DNA from: Haladaptatus sp. DJG-WS-42
GTDB taxonomy: Archaea; Halobacteriota; Halobacteria; Halobacteriales; Halococcaceae
NCBI RefSeq assembly: GCF_037198285.1
Contig: NZ_CP147243.1
Coordinates: 2,718,332 to 2,782,331 of the forward strand
Reading direction: 5' to 3'
DNA: 64,000 bases
A program made the translations under genes and the position numbers. The notes under the pieces are model-generated. The model did not search any database. It was given only the letters and a program-made list of their open reading frames with translations, and was not told where the DNA came from. This document shows positions 53,311 to 62,606 of the stretch, in pieces (position 1 is the first letter of the stretch; every line of letters starts with the position of its first letter).

Positions 53311-53691
53311 TTAGAACGCACTCTCACGTCCGTCTGCGAAGGCGGCAATTTGGGCTTTCGCGGCTTCGACAGAAGTTGTTCCAGTGGCCAGTCCATCGAG
53401 AATCTCGCGGTGAAGCACGAGCTCCTCACTCACTTGCTCGTTGTACCGTTCCATCTCCTCTAGGTGGGCGGCGACCGAGAGTGAGTCATCCGCGACGGCC
53501 TCCGGATTGAGTGTCTCCGTTTTTTCGAGGCGCTCGCCGAGCTCTTCGAGCGTCGCATCCTGCTCGGTTCGAATCGCCTCAAGCTCGTCGAGCACGCTCG
53601 CTAAGTGTTCGATACGGTCTGTGAGCACGACTGCGAGGTGTTCTACGTCGCCAGATTCGATTGCAGAAACACGTCGCAGAAATTCGTCCAT
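53311..53691 (-). CDS. Small coiled-coil haloarchaeal protein
   Basis: A 126-residue, mostly helical and acidic protein (DEFLRRVSAIESGDVEHLAVVLTDRIEHLASVLDELEAIRTEQ). Heptad spacing across residues 10-60 suggests a coiled coil. No signal or membrane segment is present and no family is recognised with certainty. The ATG at 53691 is taken as the start of the helical region. It is followed 61 bases later by the Tat lipoprotein gene on the same strand. Confidence 0.65.
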   Translation of the reverse strand: MDEFLRRVSAIESGDVEHLAVVLTDRIEHLASVLDELEAIRTEQDATLEELGERLEKTETLNPEAVADDSLSVAAHLEEMERYNEQVSEELVLHREILDGLATGTTSVEAAKAQIAAFADGRESAF

Positions 53692-53729
53692 AATTAGTGA
53701 GGGAGATGCAGGCAAAAAAGCGCGCCGCC

Positions 53730-55685
53730 TCAGTTTTCCCCACCCACGTCGGCTTCGGCAAACTCAGCTTCTGCAACCTCCGCGCGGCGTCGAATCGCCC
53801 GTTCGATGAATTCGGGTGGCAAGTCGTCGATTTCGCCCGCCTGCACCCGCCAAAGGTTGGCGTAGAGGTCGTCGTTGTCGATGAGTTGCTTGTGCGTCCC
53901 GCGCTCGACAATGCGCCCATCGTCCAAGACGATAATCTCGTCTGCCTGCCGGATGGTCGAGAGGCGATGGGCAATCGCAAACGTCGTCTTCGCTGCGGCA
54001 AGCCGGTTCAGACTGCGCTGGATGAGGGCTTCCGTCTCCGTATCGACGTGGCTCGTCGCCTCATCTAAGATGAGCAGCGGCGGGTCTTTGAGAATCGTCC
54101 GTGCAATCGAAATGCGCTGGCGTTGGCCCCCAGACAGTTTCACGCCGCGTTCGCCAACCATCGTGTCGTAGCCGTCGGGGAGGTTCATGATGAACTCGTG
54201 TGCCTCAGCGCCCTTTGCGGCATCCACGATCGCCTCGTCGTCCGCGTCGAACGTCCCGTAGGCGATGTTCTCTTTGACCGTCCCGTAGAACAAGAACGGG
54301 TCTTGGCTGACATAGCCAATCGCTCGCCGGAGGCTTTGGGTGTTCACGTCGCGGATGTCCGTCCCATCGATGCGGACGTGCCCTGAATCGGTGTCGTACA
54401 TTCGAACGAGCAGTTTGAGCAGCGTTGATTTTCCCGCACCCGTCGGGCCAACGACGCCGAGCAACTGCCCACGCGTTGCAGTGAGCGAGACGTCGTGTAA
54501 GACCGGTTCATCAGCCTTTGCGTAGCCAAAGGATACGTCGTCGTACTCGACCGTGCCCGCCGTCACGACGAGGTCGGGGTCGGCCGCCGATTCCATGTGC
54601 GTTGCCGTCTCGCCCATGAGTCCGAAGATGCGCGCGCTGCTCGCCTTCGCGCGCTGGTACATGTTGATGATTTGCCCGAACTGCGCCATTGGCCAGATGA
54701 ACTGCTGGGTGTACACCATGAACGTCACGAACTGGCCCGCAGTCAGGGTTCCCGGCAAGCCCGCGGGCGCACCGTTCAACACCCAGAAGCCGCCGACAGC
54801 GAACGTGACCGCGAAGCCGAGGCCGGTAATCACGCCGAGGCCGGGGAAAAAGACGATGCGCGTCGTGATGGCGTCCCAGTTGGTGTCGAAATAATGCTGA
54901 GAGGCGCCTTCGACGCGCTCTACCTCGTAACTCTCTGCGTTCTCGGTTTTGATGACCTGAATCCCGCCGATGTTGTTTTCGAGGCGGCTGTTGAGCGCGC
55001 CGACGCTCGCGCGGACGGCGGCGTATTTCGGCTGAATCTGCTTGACGAACAAGTAGGTGAACACGGCGAGGATGGGCACGGGGAGCAGGGCGACGAGCGC
55101 GAGCGGCCAGTTGATAGCGAACATGATGACGCCAATCCCAAGCACCATCACGCCGATTCGCAGGGCGGAGCTGATTCCCTCGTTCAGGAACGTCTCCAAC
55201 TGGTTCACGTCGTTGTTGAGAATCGAGAGCATCTCGCCGGTCTGTTTCTCGTCGAAAAAGCCCATGTCAAGCAGCTGCATCGTGTCGTAGGTATCGACGC
55301 GCAGGGCGTGCTGGACGTGTTGGGCGAAGTTGTTCCAGCCCCAGTTTGCGAGCCACTGGAAGACAGCACCGACGACGGTTGCTCCGGCGATGACACCAAT
55401 CGAGAGCCAGAGCAGGCCCGTCTGCGTGGTCGGAACCCACGCCTGCGGAAGAAACGGAAGGGCGTACTCGCGCTGGCTCACGAACACGGCGTCGATGGCG
55501 AGGCCGAGAACGAACGGCGAGATGAGGCCAACGCTGCGGGAGGTGAGCGTCCCGAGGACGCCAAGGATGGCCTGTGGAACCTGTGCCTTGCCGTACTCTG
55601 CGTACAGCCGCCACATGGGGTTCGTCTGCACCTGCGAGCGCAGACGGGCGACACGGGTGGTTTGGGCGGATGGCTGCTCTGTCAC
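53730..55685 (-). CDS. ABC exporter (fused permease-ATPase)
   Basis: A 651-residue half-transporter. Six membrane helices span residues about 35-330 (GVLGTLTSRSVGLISPFVLGLAIDAVF), and the ATPase domain is C-terminal: Walker A GPTGAGKST, signature LSGGQRQR, Walker B LLILDEATS and switch AHRLSTI. It should work as a homodimer exporting lipids, drugs or peptides. The GTG at 55685 is preferred: a TATA-like GGATAACG lies 24-31 bases upstream, and longer readings would run into the divergent gene at 55780. Confidence 0.88.
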   Translation of the reverse strand: MTEQPSAQTTRVARLRSQVQTNPMWRLYAEYGKAQVPQAILGVLGTLTSRSVGLISPFVLGLAIDAVFVSQREYALPFLPQAWVPTTQTGLLWLSIGVIAGATVVGAVFQWLANWGWNNFAQHVQHALRVDTYDTMQLLDMGFFDEKQTGEMLSILNNDVNQLETFLNEGISSALRIGVMVLGIGVIMFAINWPLALVALLPVPILAVFTYLFVKQIQPKYAAVRASVGALNSRLENNIGGIQVIKTENAESYEVERVEGASQHYFDTNWDAITTRIVFFPGLGVITGLGFAVTFAVGGFWVLNGAPAGLPGTLTAGQFVTFMVYTQQFIWPMAQFGQIINMYQRAKASSARIFGLMGETATHMESAADPDLVVTAGTVEYDDVSFGYAKADEPVLHDVSLTATRGQLLGVVGPTGAGKSTLLKLLVRMYDTDSGHVRIDGTDIRDVNTQSLRRAIGYVSQDPFLFYGTVKENIAYGTFDADDEAIVDAAKGAEAHEFIMNLPDGYDTMVGERGVKLSGGQRQRISIARTILKDPPLLILDEATSHVDTETEALIQRSLNRLAAAKTTFAIAHRLSTIRQADEIIVLDDGRIVERGTHKQLIDNDDLYANLWRVQAGEIDDLPPEFIERAIRRRAEVAEAEFAEADVGGEN

Positions 55686-55708
55686 TTCCCTAGAGAGAGG
55701 CGCGGAAT

Positions 55709-55716
55709 CGTTATCC
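55709..55716 (-). promoter_or_regulatory. TATA-like box of the ABC exporter gene
   Basis: On the minus strand GGATAACG lies 24-31 bases before the GTG at 55685; it supports that start. Confidence 0.4.
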
Positions 55717-55779
55717 CCTTGCCGCCGGGAAAGCGCCACACACAAACCGGCGGCCCACAGAGTGTGGTAGCAAGCATCT

Positions 55780-56982
55780 ATGACCAGCCACGATGTCGCC
55801 ATCATCGGCGGTGGCTGCGTCGGGTTATCGGTCGCAAAGCACCTCGCCGCGCGCACTGACCTCGACGTCGCCGTCCTCGAAAAAGAGCATCACCTCGCTG
55901 CCCACCAGAGCGGTCGCAATTCAGGCGTTCTCCATCCCGGCTTCAACTATCCGCCAGAATCGAAAAAAGCGCGATTCGCCACCGAAGGCACCCGCCGGAT
56001 GAAAGCCTACTGCGCAGAACACGACATCCCGTGTGACGAACTCGGCGTCCTCGTCGTCGCGACGAACGACAAAGAAGAACGCCGCCTCCACGACCTTGCA
56101 GAGCAGGCGGAAGCAAACGGCGTCGAATGGGAGATTCTGGAATCACAAGCCGAAATCCGCAAACACGAACCGCACGCCGTTGGCCAAGCGGCCCTCTACG
56201 CGCCGGAAGCCGCATCCGTGGACTCCCAACAGTACGTCTACACGCTCGCCCGCGAAGTGCAGAAAGCCGGCGTCTCGCTCTACCTCGGCCACGCCGTCTC
56301 ACGGATTCGCCACACGGAGACGGGCTACTGTCTCACCACGTCTAACAGCACCATCAACGCCGACTACCTCGTGAACGCCGCCGGACTTCATGCGGACACC
56401 CTCGCGAAGCAGGTCGGCGTCGGAGAACAGTATCAGGTCGTCCCCTTTCGCGGCGAGTACTACGAACTCACCCCCGAGAAAGCCCACCTCTGTCAAACGA
56501 TGATTTACCCGACGCCCGACCCAGAACTACCGTTTCTTGGGGTTCACTACACCCGCCGCGCAGACGGGAAGGTCATCGTCGGTCCGAACGCTGTCCTCGC
56601 CTTCGGCCGCGAAGCCTACAAGAATACGCAGTTCGACCTCGAAGAACTGAAAGAGACGCTGACGTACGACGGCTTCCTGAAACTCATCGCCTCGCCGATG
56701 ATGCTCAAAGTGGCGTGGGACGAACTCAATAAATCGTATCGAAAGGAGAAGTTCGCAGAAGCCTCCCAGAAGTTGGTCCCCGAGGTGCGCGAAGCAGACT
56801 TGAACAAGAGTTATGCAGGCATTCGCGCCCAACTCGTGACCGACGATGGCGAACTCGTCAAAGACCCGTTGTTCATCGAAACCGATGACGCTGTTCACAT
56901 CTTAAACGCTGTTTCTCCCGGCCTAACGTCCTCGCTGCCGTTCGGTGAGGAGATTGCGAAAAAGATAGAAGCAAAGGAGTGA
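55780..56982 (+). CDS. lhgO: L-2-hydroxyglutarate oxidase
   Basis: A 400-residue FAD-dependent oxidase. VAIIGGGCVGLSVAKHLAAR is the dinucleotide motif, SGRNSGVLHPGFNYPPESKKARFATEGTRRMKAYC the conserved active-site segment, and GEYYELTPEKAHLCQTMIYPTPDPELPFLGVHYT is typical of LhgO. It oxidises L-2-hydroxyglutarate, a side product of malate dehydrogenase, to 2-oxoglutarate, feeding the electron-transport chain. It diverges from the ABC exporter across a short spacer. Confidence 0.94.
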   Translation: MTSHDVAIIGGGCVGLSVAKHLAARTDLDVAVLEKEHHLAAHQSGRNSGVLHPGFNYPPESKKARFATEGTRRMKAYCAEHDIPCDELGVLVVATNDKEERRLHDLAEQAEANGVEWEILESQAEIRKHEPHAVGQAALYAPEAASVDSQQYVYTLAREVQKAGVSLYLGHAVSRIRHTETGYCLTTSNSTINADYLVNAAGLHADTLAKQVGVGEQYQVVPFRGEYYELTPEKAHLCQTMIYPTPDPELPFLGVHYTRRADGKVIVGPNAVLAFGREAYKNTQFDLEELKETLTYDGFLKLIASPMMLKVAWDELNKSYRKEKFAEASQKLVPEVREADLNKSYAGIRAQLVTDDGELVKDPLFIETDDAVHILNAVSPGLTSSLPFGEEIAKKIEAKE

Positions 56983-57009
56983 GCGACAGTCGCTGCAATT
57001 GATGCTTAA

Positions 57010-57035
57010 CGGTGAGTGTGTCACACCGACTGCTC
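57010..57035 (+). terminator. Hairpin and T-tract after lhgO
   Basis: An inverted repeat of CGGTG/CACCG around GTGTG-T-CACAC (57010-57028) is followed closely by a run of Ts near 57036, a form compatible with transcription termination. Confidence 0.35.
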
Positions 57036-57044
57036 GTTTTTCAA

Positions 57045-57050
57045 TTTATT
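57045..57050 (+). promoter_or_regulatory. TATA-like box of the secreted protein gene
   Basis: TTTATT about 41-46 bases before the ATG at 57091, giving a short leader that contains GAGGT near 57080 as a possible ribosome site. Confidence 0.35.
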
Positions 57051-57090
57051 ACTTTACCGCCCGCCAGTAACCCATTACTGAGGTTTCCAG

Positions 57091-57516
57091 ATGAACAGTA
57101 AGCTAGTTATCGCTGTCACCTTCGTATTGCTCGTTTCCCTATCGGGTGTCGCCGCCGCGCATCCCGGACTCGGAATTTACAAAGACATCGAACGAGCGGA
57201 AGCAGACGGCTACGTCCAGATCTCTCCGTGCGTACCGGGCATGGGGTATCACTACGGAAAGGTCGCTGAAATTGACGGCGACGTGAATACGGCATCGCCA
57301 GAGGTACTCGTGTACGCCTACAAAGACGGTGAGCTCACGCTCGTCGCCGTGGAGTACATCGCGACTGAGGAGTTCAGACTTTTCGGCAAGCACGCCCACC
57401 CATTCGATGTGATTCCGGGAACGTACGCGATTCACTCGTGGCTGTTCCTATCGAATCCCGACGGGCTGACGACCGACTTCAACCCACGGGTTGACGCGAA
57501 CTGCAACGTCGTCTAA
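57091..57516 (+). CDS. Secreted protein with conserved Cys-Pro-x-Met-Gly-x-His motif
   Basis: A 141-residue exported protein. A Sec signal (residues 1-22, ending near AAA) precedes a mature domain with CVPGMGYHYGK near residues 47-57 and a second Cys in DANCNVV at the end. A VYAYKDGELTLVAVEYIATEE strand region and GKHAHPFDVIPGTYAIHSWLF follow. The motif resembles TTHB210-like (DUF5602) secreted proteins, but I cannot assign a function. The paired Cys may form a disulfide; several His hint at metal binding. Confidence 0.75.
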   Translation: MNSKLVIAVTFVLLVSLSGVAAAHPGLGIYKDIERAEADGYVQISPCVPGMGYHYGKVAEIDGDVNTASPEVLVYAYKDGELTLVAVEYIATEEFRLFGKHAHPFDVIPGTYAIHSWLFLSNPDGLTTDFNPRVDANCNVV

Positions 57517-57564
57517 CACCGTCGCTATTTTTGAGAGAAAAATCAAGAAAGCAGAGAGGATCGG

Positions 57565-59559
57565 TTAGTCTGCGCCAGCCGGTGCCGTCGCCTTCGGCCC
57601 TTTGTTCAGCGTGTACTGCTTGAGCAGGACGGCTGCGATAATCGCGAAGCCGACGATGTCAGTCGTCAGGCCGGGTGCGATGAGCACCACGGCACCGATG
57701 ATGAGTGCTGTGCGCTCAAGGTAGCTCGCTGCCGTGTAGAGGAAGCCTTGCGTCCCCGCAGACAGCGCGAGCACGCCAATAATGCCGGACGTTGCCCCGA
57801 TTACGATTTCTGTCGTACTCCCGATGAGCAGGAGCTGTGGCCCGTAAACGAACATGTAGGGCACGAGGAAGCCAGCGGCGGCGAGGTTCAGCGCGGTAAA
57901 CCCTGTTTTCCACGGGTCAGATTCCGCAATCCCGCTCGCGGTGAACACAGCGAGCATAATTGGCGGCGTAATCGCGCTGATGATGCCGAAGTAGAAGATG
58001 AACAGGTGGGCTGCGAGCAGTTCGACGCCCATCGCGGTGAGTGCGGGTGCGCCGAGTGCGGCGAGCACGACGTAGGCAGCCGTGGTTGGCAGGCCCATCC
58101 CGAGGATAATCGAGGTGAGCATCGTCAGGATGAGCGCGATGATGAGCACGCCACCCGATGCGCTCGTGATGAGCGTGCTGAACTTCAGCCCGAGGCCGGT
58201 GAGCGTGACCATGCCGACGACGAGGCCAGCGGTGGCACAGGCTGCGGCCACGACGATGGTCATGCGCATCCCGCGTTCGAGTGCGGCGATAGCCATCTCG
58301 ATGGCGTTGCGCCCGAGTCGCGTTACCGTACTCGTGTCACCCTTCGTGAGCGCGCCAACGAACTCTTTGGCCGTCGAGAGTGGAATCGCGACGACGAGCG
58401 TCAGCATGATGGCGTAGAACGCGGCCTTCATCGCGGAGTTACCCTGCACCAGCATGTAGACGAGCAAGATGAGCGGAATCAGGAAGTGTGCGCCCGTCTT
58501 GAGCAAATGCCATGGGTCGGGCAGGTCTTCGGCATCAACGCCTTCTAAGCCCTGCTTTTTCGCGCGGAAGTGAACGGCCGCGCCAATCGAGAGGAAGTAG
58601 AGCAACGCCGGAATCGACGCTGCGGCGATGATAGTCACATACGAGATACCCGTCCACGAGGACATGATGAACGCACCTGCGCCCATCACGGGTGGCATGA
58701 TCTGCCCACCCGAGGATGCGGCGGATTCGACGGCGGCGGCGTAGCGCGATTTGAACCCGGTACGCTTCATGAGCGGGATGGTGAACGCGCCGGTGGTCGC
58801 GGTGTTTGCAACCGCACTGCCGTTCAGGCTCGCGAGGAAGCCACTCGCCATCACGGAGGTCTTTGCCGGGCCACCGGTCGTCCGGCCCGTCGCGCCGTAG
58901 GCGAGGTCGATGAACCAGTCACCGATGCCGGTCACCTCGAGGAACGCCCCAAGGATGATGAACACGACGACGAACGTCGCGGAGACGCCGAGTGGAATCC
59001 CAAAGATACCCTCAGTCGTGAGATACGTGTGGGAGATGATGCGTTCGATTGAGTAGCCACGGTGGATAATCGGCTGTGGCATGAGCCGTCCCCAATAGGC
59101 GTAGGCGAGGAACGAACCAGCGATGATAGGCAGCGCACGTCCGGTCGCCCGACGGGTGATTTCGAGCACGACGAGGATGGTGACGGCCCCGAACACGAGG
59201 TCGGCCATCACGGGGTCGCCAGAGCGTTCTGCAAGCGTCCCGAACTCGATAGCGTAGGCGATATACAGCACGCTCGGTATCGAGATGAGCAGCAACAACC
59301 AGTCGTACCACGGCACGCCCTCGTTGTCTTTCTCGCGGGCGGGGAAGAGCAAGAAAGCGAGGATGGTGACGAACGCGAGGTGGAGCGGCCGGTTGATGAA
59401 CGCCCCGGGTGTCCCGAAGCCGGCGGTGTAGATGTGGTAGGTGCCTGCGATGACGGCCACGGCCATCGCGAGGTAGCGGGCGAATCCACTGATGCGCCTC
59501 GTCTTTTTGGTTTCCGCTTCGGTCTGTTCTTCTGTGTCTGCGTCAGGTGTATCAGTCAT
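57565..59559 (-). CDS. TRAP transporter fused permease (TAXI-type DctQM)
   Basis: A 664-residue, about 17-helix protein. The N-terminal four helices correspond to DctQ (residues 30-160). The larger DctM part has GSAVANTATTGAFTIPLMKRTGFK and ESAASSGGQIMPPVMGAGAFIMS, which are fused-permease hallmarks, and GMGLPTTAAYVVLAALGAPAL. With the TAXI binding protein it imports dicarboxylates or similar acids using the ion gradient. The ATG at 59559 overlaps the end of the DUF1850 gene by four bases. Confidence 0.95.
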   Translation of the reverse strand: MTDTPDADTEEQTEAETKKTRRISGFARYLAMAVAVIAGTYHIYTAGFGTPGAFINRPLHLAFVTILAFLLFPAREKDNEGVPWYDWLLLLISIPSVLYIAYAIEFGTLAERSGDPVMADLVFGAVTILVVLEITRRATGRALPIIAGSFLAYAYWGRLMPQPIIHRGYSIERIISHTYLTTEGIFGIPLGVSATFVVVFIILGAFLEVTGIGDWFIDLAYGATGRTTGGPAKTSVMASGFLASLNGSAVANTATTGAFTIPLMKRTGFKSRYAAAVESAASSGGQIMPPVMGAGAFIMSSWTGISYVTIIAAASIPALLYFLSIGAAVHFRAKKQGLEGVDAEDLPDPWHLLKTGAHFLIPLILLVYMLVQGNSAMKAAFYAIMLTLVVAIPLSTAKEFVGALTKGDTSTVTRLGRNAIEMAIAALERGMRMTIVVAAACATAGLVVGMVTLTGLGLKFSTLITSASGGVLIIALILTMLTSIILGMGLPTTAAYVVLAALGAPALTAMGVELLAAHLFIFYFGIISAITPPIMLAVFTASGIAESDPWKTGFTALNLAAAGFLVPYMFVYGPQLLLIGSTTEIVIGATSGIIGVLALSAGTQGFLYTAASYLERTALIIGAVVLIAPGLTTDIVGFAIIAAVLLKQYTLNKGPKATAPAGAD

Positions 59560-60050
59560 AGCTTTGCTTTGGCTTTGAGATAGACATATTCGAGATACGA
59601 AACCCGCTCTGCAGAGAGTCTGAGCGTGTCCCATCGGTCTGCATATTCAGTGAGTGGCGTCTGTTCGTCCTCGACGACGAGCGATTGGTTGGTGTACGTC
59701 GCAACCCGGAGGGCGAACGAGTCGAACTCGCGCTCCATGTGGAGGACGGTGAAGTTCCCGACCCGCTCTTGGTCTCGTTCGGTGTATTCGAGACCAATTG
59801 CAAAGTACTGAAACTCCTCACGTATCTGGACGAGTTTCCCATCTCTGATGACGAACACTTCGTGGATGGGCGTTTTGTCGAACGAATGAATGTAATGGAT
59901 GGCGAACTCCTGGCCGGGGTCTAGTTGTTCGACGCCGACCGTTTCGCCAGTCCGTGCGTCTTGAATGTGAAGAACAGTCACACCCGTTGTTGCGCCAGCA
60001 CCCACGAGTAAACAGCACGCGACGAGGATGGCGGCTACACGGGTGCGCAT
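59556..60050 (-). CDS. DUF1850 protein of TRAP operon
   Basis: A 164-residue protein with an N-terminal membrane anchor (residues 5-25) and the DUF1850 block EFAIHYIHSFDKTPIHEVFVIRDGKLVQIREEFQYFAIGLEYTE. DUF1850 genes regularly lie between TAXI-TRAP binding protein and permease genes, as here, and may be an accessory subunit. Its role is unproven. It starts eight bases after the binding-protein gene ends. Confidence 0.88.
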   Translation of the reverse strand: MRTRVAAILVACCLLVGAGATTGVTVLHIQDARTGETVGVEQLDPGQEFAIHYIHSFDKTPIHEVFVIRDGKLVQIREEFQYFAIGLEYTERDQERVGNFTVLHMEREFDSFALRVATYTNQSLVVEDEQTPLTEYADRWDTLRLSAERVSYLEYVYLKAKAKL

Positions 60051-60058
60051 AGTTTCGT

Positions 60059-61060
60059 TTAGAGTCCGGCTTCGTCGAAGTATTTCTTGGAACCGGAGTG
60101 GAGTTCGATTGGTGCGGCGCGGGCCGTCCCTTCGAACTGGTTGGCTGCTGGGTGGACTTCAGCGAGTTTGTCGAGGTGCTCGAAGATGGTCTTCGTCAGC
60201 TCGTAGGCGAGGTCTTCGCTCATGTCACTCTGGACGACCATCGTGTTGGTGACGCCCGGAACGCTCACATCTTCGTCAACACCGTCGTAGGTGCCTGCTG
60301 GGATGGTGCCCTTTGCGTAGTAGTCGTACTCGGAGGTGATCTGGTCTAAGTCTTCGTCGGGGAACTGCACGAACGCGATGTCGCGCTGGCTTGCGAGGTT
60401 CTGAATCGAGGATGCTGGGTAGGCAACCGACCAGAAACCAGCGTCAACCTGCCCGTCCTGAATCGCCGTTGCGGTCTCAGAGAAGGAGAGACGTTGGGCG
60501 TCGATGTCGTCGTACGTGAGGTCGTACCAGCCGAGCAGTTCCTTTGCGATGACTTCCGTCCCGGAGCCGGGCGCACCGACGGAGATGGTCTTGCCTTCCA
60601 TGTCCGGGATGGTCTCAATGCCCGAGTCTTTCGTCGTGATGACCTGCGTGCTGTTCTGGTAGGCACCGAACGCAGCCTTCAGGTCAAGCGACTCGTCGAA
60701 GTCGCCTTCGCCGTTCACAGCGAGGAGGACGGCGTTCCCGAGGGCGAGGGCCATCGTCATCTCGCCGTCAGCGACGAGCCGACAGTTCTCGACAGAGGCA
60801 CCCGTTGACTCTGCGGTTGCTTCGACGCTTTCCATGTTGTTGTTGAGGATGTCTGCCATCCCACCACCGAGTGGGAAGTAGACACCGCCTGTGCCACCGG
60901 TGCCGATGGTGACGAACTGCTGTTCACCGTCTCCACCGTCGCCACCAGAGCCACCAGGCCCGCCGGAACAGCCGGCGATTGCGGCCGCTGCGGCCACTCC
61001 TGCACTTGATTTTAAAAAGCTACGGCGGTCGATACCGTGTTCTGAATTGCCACGAACCAT
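60059..61060 (-). CDS. TAXI family TRAP solute-binding lipoprotein
   Basis: A 333-residue lipoprotein. The Tat-like signal DRRSFLKSSAGVAAAAAIAGC has a lipobox, then a Gly/Asp spacer. The TAXI binding domain starts VTIGTGGTGGVYFPLGGGMADIL and has GKTISVGAPGSGTEVIAKELLGWYDLTYDDI. It captures the substrate for the downstream permease. The ligand is probably an organic acid or amino acid, by family. Confidence 0.95.
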   Translation of the reverse strand: MVRGNSEHGIDRRSFLKSSAGVAAAAAIAGCSGGPGGSGGDGGDGEQQFVTIGTGGTGGVYFPLGGGMADILNNNMESVEATAESTGASVENCRLVADGEMTMALALGNAVLLAVNGEGDFDESLDLKAAFGAYQNSTQVITTKDSGIETIPDMEGKTISVGAPGSGTEVIAKELLGWYDLTYDDIDAQRLSFSETATAIQDGQVDAGFWSVAYPASSIQNLASQRDIAFVQFPDEDLDQITSEYDYYAKGTIPAGTYDGVDEDVSVPGVTNTMVVQSDMSEDLAYELTKTIFEHLDKLAEVHPAANQFEGTARAAPIELHSGSKKYFDEAGL

Positions 61061-61360
61061 ACCCGAAAACCCTGATAGATAGCAATAAAGGTGACGAATA
61101 GAGGACTATATAATTATTTTTGTCATAGATTAGAAAACCAGCAACAGACGACCCCATACGACCGAATTTTTCCAATAGATTGTGTGTTTATATTATCCTA
61201 TTCAATTGCACGAATATCCTCACTTTATACCTGAGCTACGTTCCGTTACCCGACAAGCGTTTAGCTGCCATCAAAAAAATGGACATCCGCCCACCACCAA
61301 AAGAGTGTGTTTTGCTGACAGTGAATATTCCGTCGCTGTCTCGGTAGTGAGCCAGCGTCG
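61061..61360. other. 300-base A/T-rich intergenic region
   Basis: It holds the TAXI promoter (61084-61090). The rest is A/T-rich with no convincing gene, tRNA or strong repeat on either strand. Confidence 0.6.
61084..61090 (-). promoter_or_regulatory. TATA-like box of the TAXI-TRAP operon
   Basis: On the minus strand CTTTATT lies 24-30 bases before the binding-protein start at 61060. Confidence 0.5.
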
Positions 61361-62179
61361 TTATTTCACGTCGCTTTCGAGGGTGCCAACTGGCTCGACC
61401 ACGGCTTTGACCGCATCGCCCGGCTTGATGACACCGGCCCCAGGCGTCCCCGTGCTAATCACGTCACCCGGCTCGAACGTCATGACCTGAGAGTGGAACG
61501 CCACGAGTTCTGGCGGCTTGAACAACATTCCCTCGAGCGTGTTCTCTGCGACGATCTCGTCGTTTACGACCGTCTGGACGGAGACGTCATCGAGGAAGGC
61601 AGCAGGCGAGTCTGGGACGGCAATCCATGGCCCGGTGACGAGGAACGTATCGAAGCTCTTTGCGCGGGTGAGGAATCGTGGGTTCTTCTCTAAGATGTCC
61701 TCAGACGTCATGTCGATGATGGGCACGAATCCGGCAACAACATCGTCGAACTCGGCTTCGGAGACGTGCGAGAACGTCCGCCCCATGACGACGCCGAGTT
61801 CTGCCTCTGCGGTCACGCGATTCGTAACCTCCTCGTCGGGGAGTCGAATCGGGCCACCTGGGCCGGTTGCAGTGCTCGGTGGTTTCACGAAACTCGCGGG
61901 TTCTTCGGGGCGAATCTCGTCTAAGTCTGCGGCGTGGTCTGCATAATTGAGCCCAATTCCCCAGAGCTTTTTCACGGGGGAAAGTGGCAGGCCAAACGAA
62001 ATGTCTGCTGGCGGAATGCGCTGTGCCCGAGCGTCACCCGGCGCAGGCAGACCGTCGGGAGCCTGCGTCAAGGCAGCTTCGATGGTTTCCAATGTTGGAT
62101 CGGCCGCGGAGAGTGGCACGAAGCCCTCGTCGTCACCGAGCAGTGGCGTCCCGTCCGCACTGCGTGCAAGATACCGCAT
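61361..62179 (-). CDS. Fumarylacetoacetate hydrolase (FAH) family protein
   Basis: A 272-residue protein. KLWGIGLNYADHAAD starts the FAH fold. Metal ligands appear in EAELGVVMGR (Glu) and GFVPIIDMTSEDI (Asp/Glu), and GDVISTGTPGAGVIKPGD ends the barrel. Members hydrolyse fumarylpyruvate or acylpyruvates, or decarboxylate aromatic-ring cleavage products. The gene directly abuts the upstream cupin gene with no spacer, suggesting a joint catabolic role. Confidence 0.9.
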   Translation of the reverse strand: MRYLARSADGTPLLGDDEGFVPLSAADPTLETIEAALTQAPDGLPAPGDARAQRIPPADISFGLPLSPVKKLWGIGLNYADHAADLDEIRPEEPASFVKPPSTATGPGGPIRLPDEEVTNRVTAEAELGVVMGRTFSHVSEAEFDDVVAGFVPIIDMTSEDILEKNPRFLTRAKSFDTFLVTGPWIAVPDSPAAFLDDVSVQTVVNDEIVAENTLEGMLFKPPELVAFHSQVMTFEPGDVISTGTPGAGVIKPGDAVKAVVEPVGTLESDVK

Positions 62180-62527
62180 TTATTCTTCCCGGTCGGTCCA
62201 GAAGTCGAAGCTCCGACCCGGTGCGAACACGTCAAGGCCGACGGCGAGTTCGTCGCCCGTGTTCTCGACGCGGTGGGACTCCCACGCATCCAGCCAGACA
62301 GAGTCGTACTGAGAGAGAGTGACTTCGTCGTCTTCGGTGTAGATGGTGAGTTCGCCCTTGAGCACGAGACAGACCTGCTCGTTTTCGTGGTCGTGCATCG
62401 GTGAGGAGTGGCCCGGCGGCTTCTCGAACCACTCGAAGGTGAATTTGTCACTGCCAGCAAGCGAGACCCGCCGCCATCCCTCGTCCGGTTCATACGTTTC
62501 TGCCTCGTCAAAATCGACTTGCTTCAT
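62180..62527 (-). CDS. Cupin-domain protein
   Basis: A 115-residue single cupin barrel. PGHSSPMHDHENEQVCLVLKGELTIYTEDD is cupin motif 1 with its metal-binding His and Glu, and WLDAWESHRVENTGDELA is motif 2 with a His. Substrates could be an aromatic or sugar acid; a binding or regulatory role is also possible. It immediately precedes the FAH-family gene. Confidence 0.9.
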   Translation of the reverse strand: MKQVDFDEAETYEPDEGWRRVSLAGSDKFTFEWFEKPPGHSSPMHDHENEQVCLVLKGELTIYTEDDEVTLSQYDSVWLDAWESHRVENTGDELAVGLDVFAPGRSFDFWTDREE

Positions 62528-62606
62528 GCCCGCTTGCTTTTTGCGGGGTAGTCATTAGTCTAGCGATAGACTGTCACATACTGCAAAAAGCGAGGGAGGG
62601 CGTCAG

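Noticed and set aside
54597..55859. Plus-strand frame of 420 codons opposite the ABC exporter
   Set aside because: Antisense to a canonical ABC exporter; its Arg/Glu/His repeats reflect the complement of hydrophobic codons.
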